A stretch of DNA of 7,158 bases from Flavobacteriales bacterium. GTDB lineage: Bacteria > Bacteroidota > Bacteroidia > Flavobacteriales_D > Sanyastnellaceae. The position numbers and the translations under genes are program-made. Under the pieces are notes generated by a model. That model worked only from the letters and a program-made list of their open reading frames with translations. It was not told where the DNA came from and ran no database searches. The stretch is taken from positions 1 through 7,158 of the forward strand of contig JANRAA010000240.1 in NCBI GenBank assembly GCA_030728235.1. The letters run 5' to 3'. Positions 6,620 to 7,158 of this stretch are shown in pieces. How positions within the stretch are numbered: the stretch's first letter is position 1; each line of letters starts with the position of its first letter.

Positions 6620-6847
6620 CCAAAAATTTCATTTCAACCCCTATTTCAAGCCGAAAACCAATCAAAACCTTGCTCCTAATTAGCCAATTTATGTTGTTTC
6701 ATCAATTTAATTCGGCATTAACCAAAACCCCCGAAGCCGTTGGTACCAAAGGGCAAAGAGCACTTTATAAACAACCACAAACAAATGAAAGTAACTGATA
6801 ATCAGATAAAAAAGCGATACAAATTACCTTTTGCATCGAAAACGGGG

Positions 6848-6855
6848 TACCTTTG
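6848..6855 (+). promoter_or_regulatory. -7 box of the cold-shock gene
   Basis: TACCTTTG matches the Bacteroidota TAnnTTTG element exactly. Its end is 20 bases before ATG 6876, predicting a leader of about 17 bases, much shorter than the long thermosensing leader of E. coli cspA. No TTG lies at the usual 19-base spacing; the nearest TTTG (6830-6833) is only 14 bases upstream. Confidence 0.6.
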
Positions 6856-6875
6856 TCCTTTAACAATACATTACA

Positions 6876-7067
6876 ATGAATAAAGGAACAGTAAAATTCT
6901 TCAACGATGAGAAAGGCTTCGGTTTTATCACACCAGAAGATGGAAGCAAAGATGTGTTTGTACACAAAACTGGCACAAGAACTCGCATCGGCGAAGGAGA
7001 CCAAGTAACTTACGAAGTCGAAGATGGTCAGAAAGGACCAAGTGCAGTGAATGTGAACCTCGCGTAA
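6876..7067 (+). CDS. Cold-shock domain RNA-binding protein
   Basis: 63 residues, a single cold-shock domain filling the whole protein, as in CspA-type RNA chaperones that bind single-stranded nucleic acid in the cytoplasm and melt mRNA structure. GTVKFFNDEKGFGFITPEDG (4-23) contains the RNP1 motif KGFGFI (13-18); VFVH (27-30) is RNP2; the last strand is GPSAVNVNLA. The aromatic surface residues expected for base stacking (Phe 8, Phe 15, Phe 17, Phe 28, His 30) are present. The segment after RNP2 (KTGTRTRIGEGD) has Thr where many relatives have Leu and is more basic. Monocistronic: a -7 box upstream and a strong terminator downstream. The name csp is safe, but not which paralogue. The sequence does not show whether it is cold-induced. 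Confidence 0.96.
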   Translation: MNKGTVKFFNDEKGFGFITPEDGSKDVFVHKTGTRTRIGEGDQVTYEVEDGQKGPSAVNVNLA

Positions 7068-7095
7068 CCATTCGCTATATATTCCGCAAAAAATT

Positions 7096-7124
7096 AAAGC
7101 CTCGCTCATGCGGGGCTTTTTTTT
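7096..7124 (+). terminator. Rho-independent terminator after the cold-shock gene
   Basis: The stem AAAGCCTCG (7096-7104) pairs with CGGGGCTTT (7111-7119), nine pairs including one G-T wobble, with loop CTCATG and a run of eight T at 7117-7124. It begins 29 bases after the stop. On the other strand the hairpin is also followed by a T-rich stretch (TTTAATTTTTT), so it may stop transcription from both sides. Confidence 0.93.
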
Positions 7125-7158
7125 GCTCCTATAACCTCAATCGTTGGCTTCGAGAGCC

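Larger units (their letters stand above)
6527..6875. other. 349-base non-coding region between divergent genes
   Basis: This lies between the starts of the YiiX-like gene and the cold-shock gene. It is poor in G on the + strand and AT-rich toward the cold-shock gene. It holds a 10-base tandem repeat (6598-6619), an 8-base palindrome CTAATTAG (6676-6683), a 10-base palindrome TTGGTACCAA (6740-6749), and the cold-shock -7 box. A possible - strand promoter for the YiiX-like gene is TTG (6649-6647), an 18-base spacer and AATTTTTG (6628-6621), which fits seven of eight -7 positions. No RNA gene or convincing ORF is seen. The length exceeds what two simple promoters need. Confidence 0.6.

Noticed and set aside
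6740..6749. 10-base palindrome TTGGTACCAA as an operator
   Set aside because: It is isolated, shows no repeat or spacing to a promoter element, and matches no regulator site I can name.
6691..6798. 35-codon + strand frame (ATG 6691 to TGA 6796-6798) upstream of the cold-shock gene
   Set aside because: No properly spaced promoter or ribosome binding site precedes it, and the composition shows no domain or membrane segment. A frame of this length is expected by chance in this AT-rich spacer.
6765..7109. 114-residue open frame on the - strand across the cold-shock gene
   Set aside because: Its start lies in the loop of the terminator hairpin, it is antisense to a clear cold-shock protein, and its Cys/Phe-rich composition is typical of a shadow frame.
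1..7158. A dedicated multi-gene system such as defence, secretion or biosynthesis
   Set aside because: The genes are common envelope and housekeeping families in at least five transcription units of alternating direction. No nuclease, transposase, toxin-antitoxin or biosynthetic set is present, and no CRISPR repeats or tRNA were found.

Overview
The window looks like chromosomal DNA from a Bacteroidota bacterium, probably of the Flavobacteriales or a close relative. The reasons are a type IX secretion (T9SS) type A sorting domain on the first protein, promoters of the Bacteroidota form TTTG-N19-TAnnTTTG, almost no Shine-Dalgarno sequences, and a lipoprotein with a lysine/glutamate-rich stretch straight after its cysteine. 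The GC content is moderate. I see no mobile elements, CRISPR array, rRNA, tRNA or prophage genes.

Layout. Bases 1-1242 hold the 3' part of a T9SS-exported NHL/SMP-30-like repeat protein, followed 12 bases later by a small outer-membrane beta-barrel-like protein; both are on the + strand and probably cotranscribed. Bases 1244-2349 hold a near-consensus promoter and a MscS-type mechanosensitive channel gene whose GTG start lies only a few bases past the -7 box, so its mRNA is probably leaderless. The mscS 3' end overlaps the 3' end of mtgA (monofunctional peptidoglycan glycosyltransferase, - strand, 2319-3011) by 31 bases. Upstream of mtgA, 3 bases away, is an exported bleomycin-hydrolase-like C1 cysteine peptidase (3015-4136, - strand). 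Divergent from it is ddl, D-alanine--D-alanine ligase (4287-5252, + strand). Its stop codon directly abuts the stop codon of a - strand lipoprotein gene (5253-5813). Upstream of that is a YiiX-family permuted papain-fold hydrolase (5906-6526, - strand). A 349-base non-coding stretch then leads to a cold-shock-domain protein (6876-7067, + strand) with its own -7 box and a strong terminator.

Theme. Most genes concern the cell envelope: peptidoglycan precursor synthesis (Ddl), glycan polymerisation (MtgA), osmotic relief (MscS), and exported or surface proteins (T9SS cargo, barrel, lipoprotein, two papain-fold enzymes). They sit in at least five transcription units in alternating directions, so I read this as ordinary envelope housekeeping and not as one dedicated system. 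I found no convincing new system. The points most worth a second look are the leaderless GTG start of mscS, the tight peptidase-mtgA pair, and the overlapping or abutting gene ends. Three reading frames can be extended upstream to TTG or GTG codons (4160, 4197, 6601). I prefer the internal ATG starts in each case because they restore a signal peptide or the conserved family N-terminus.
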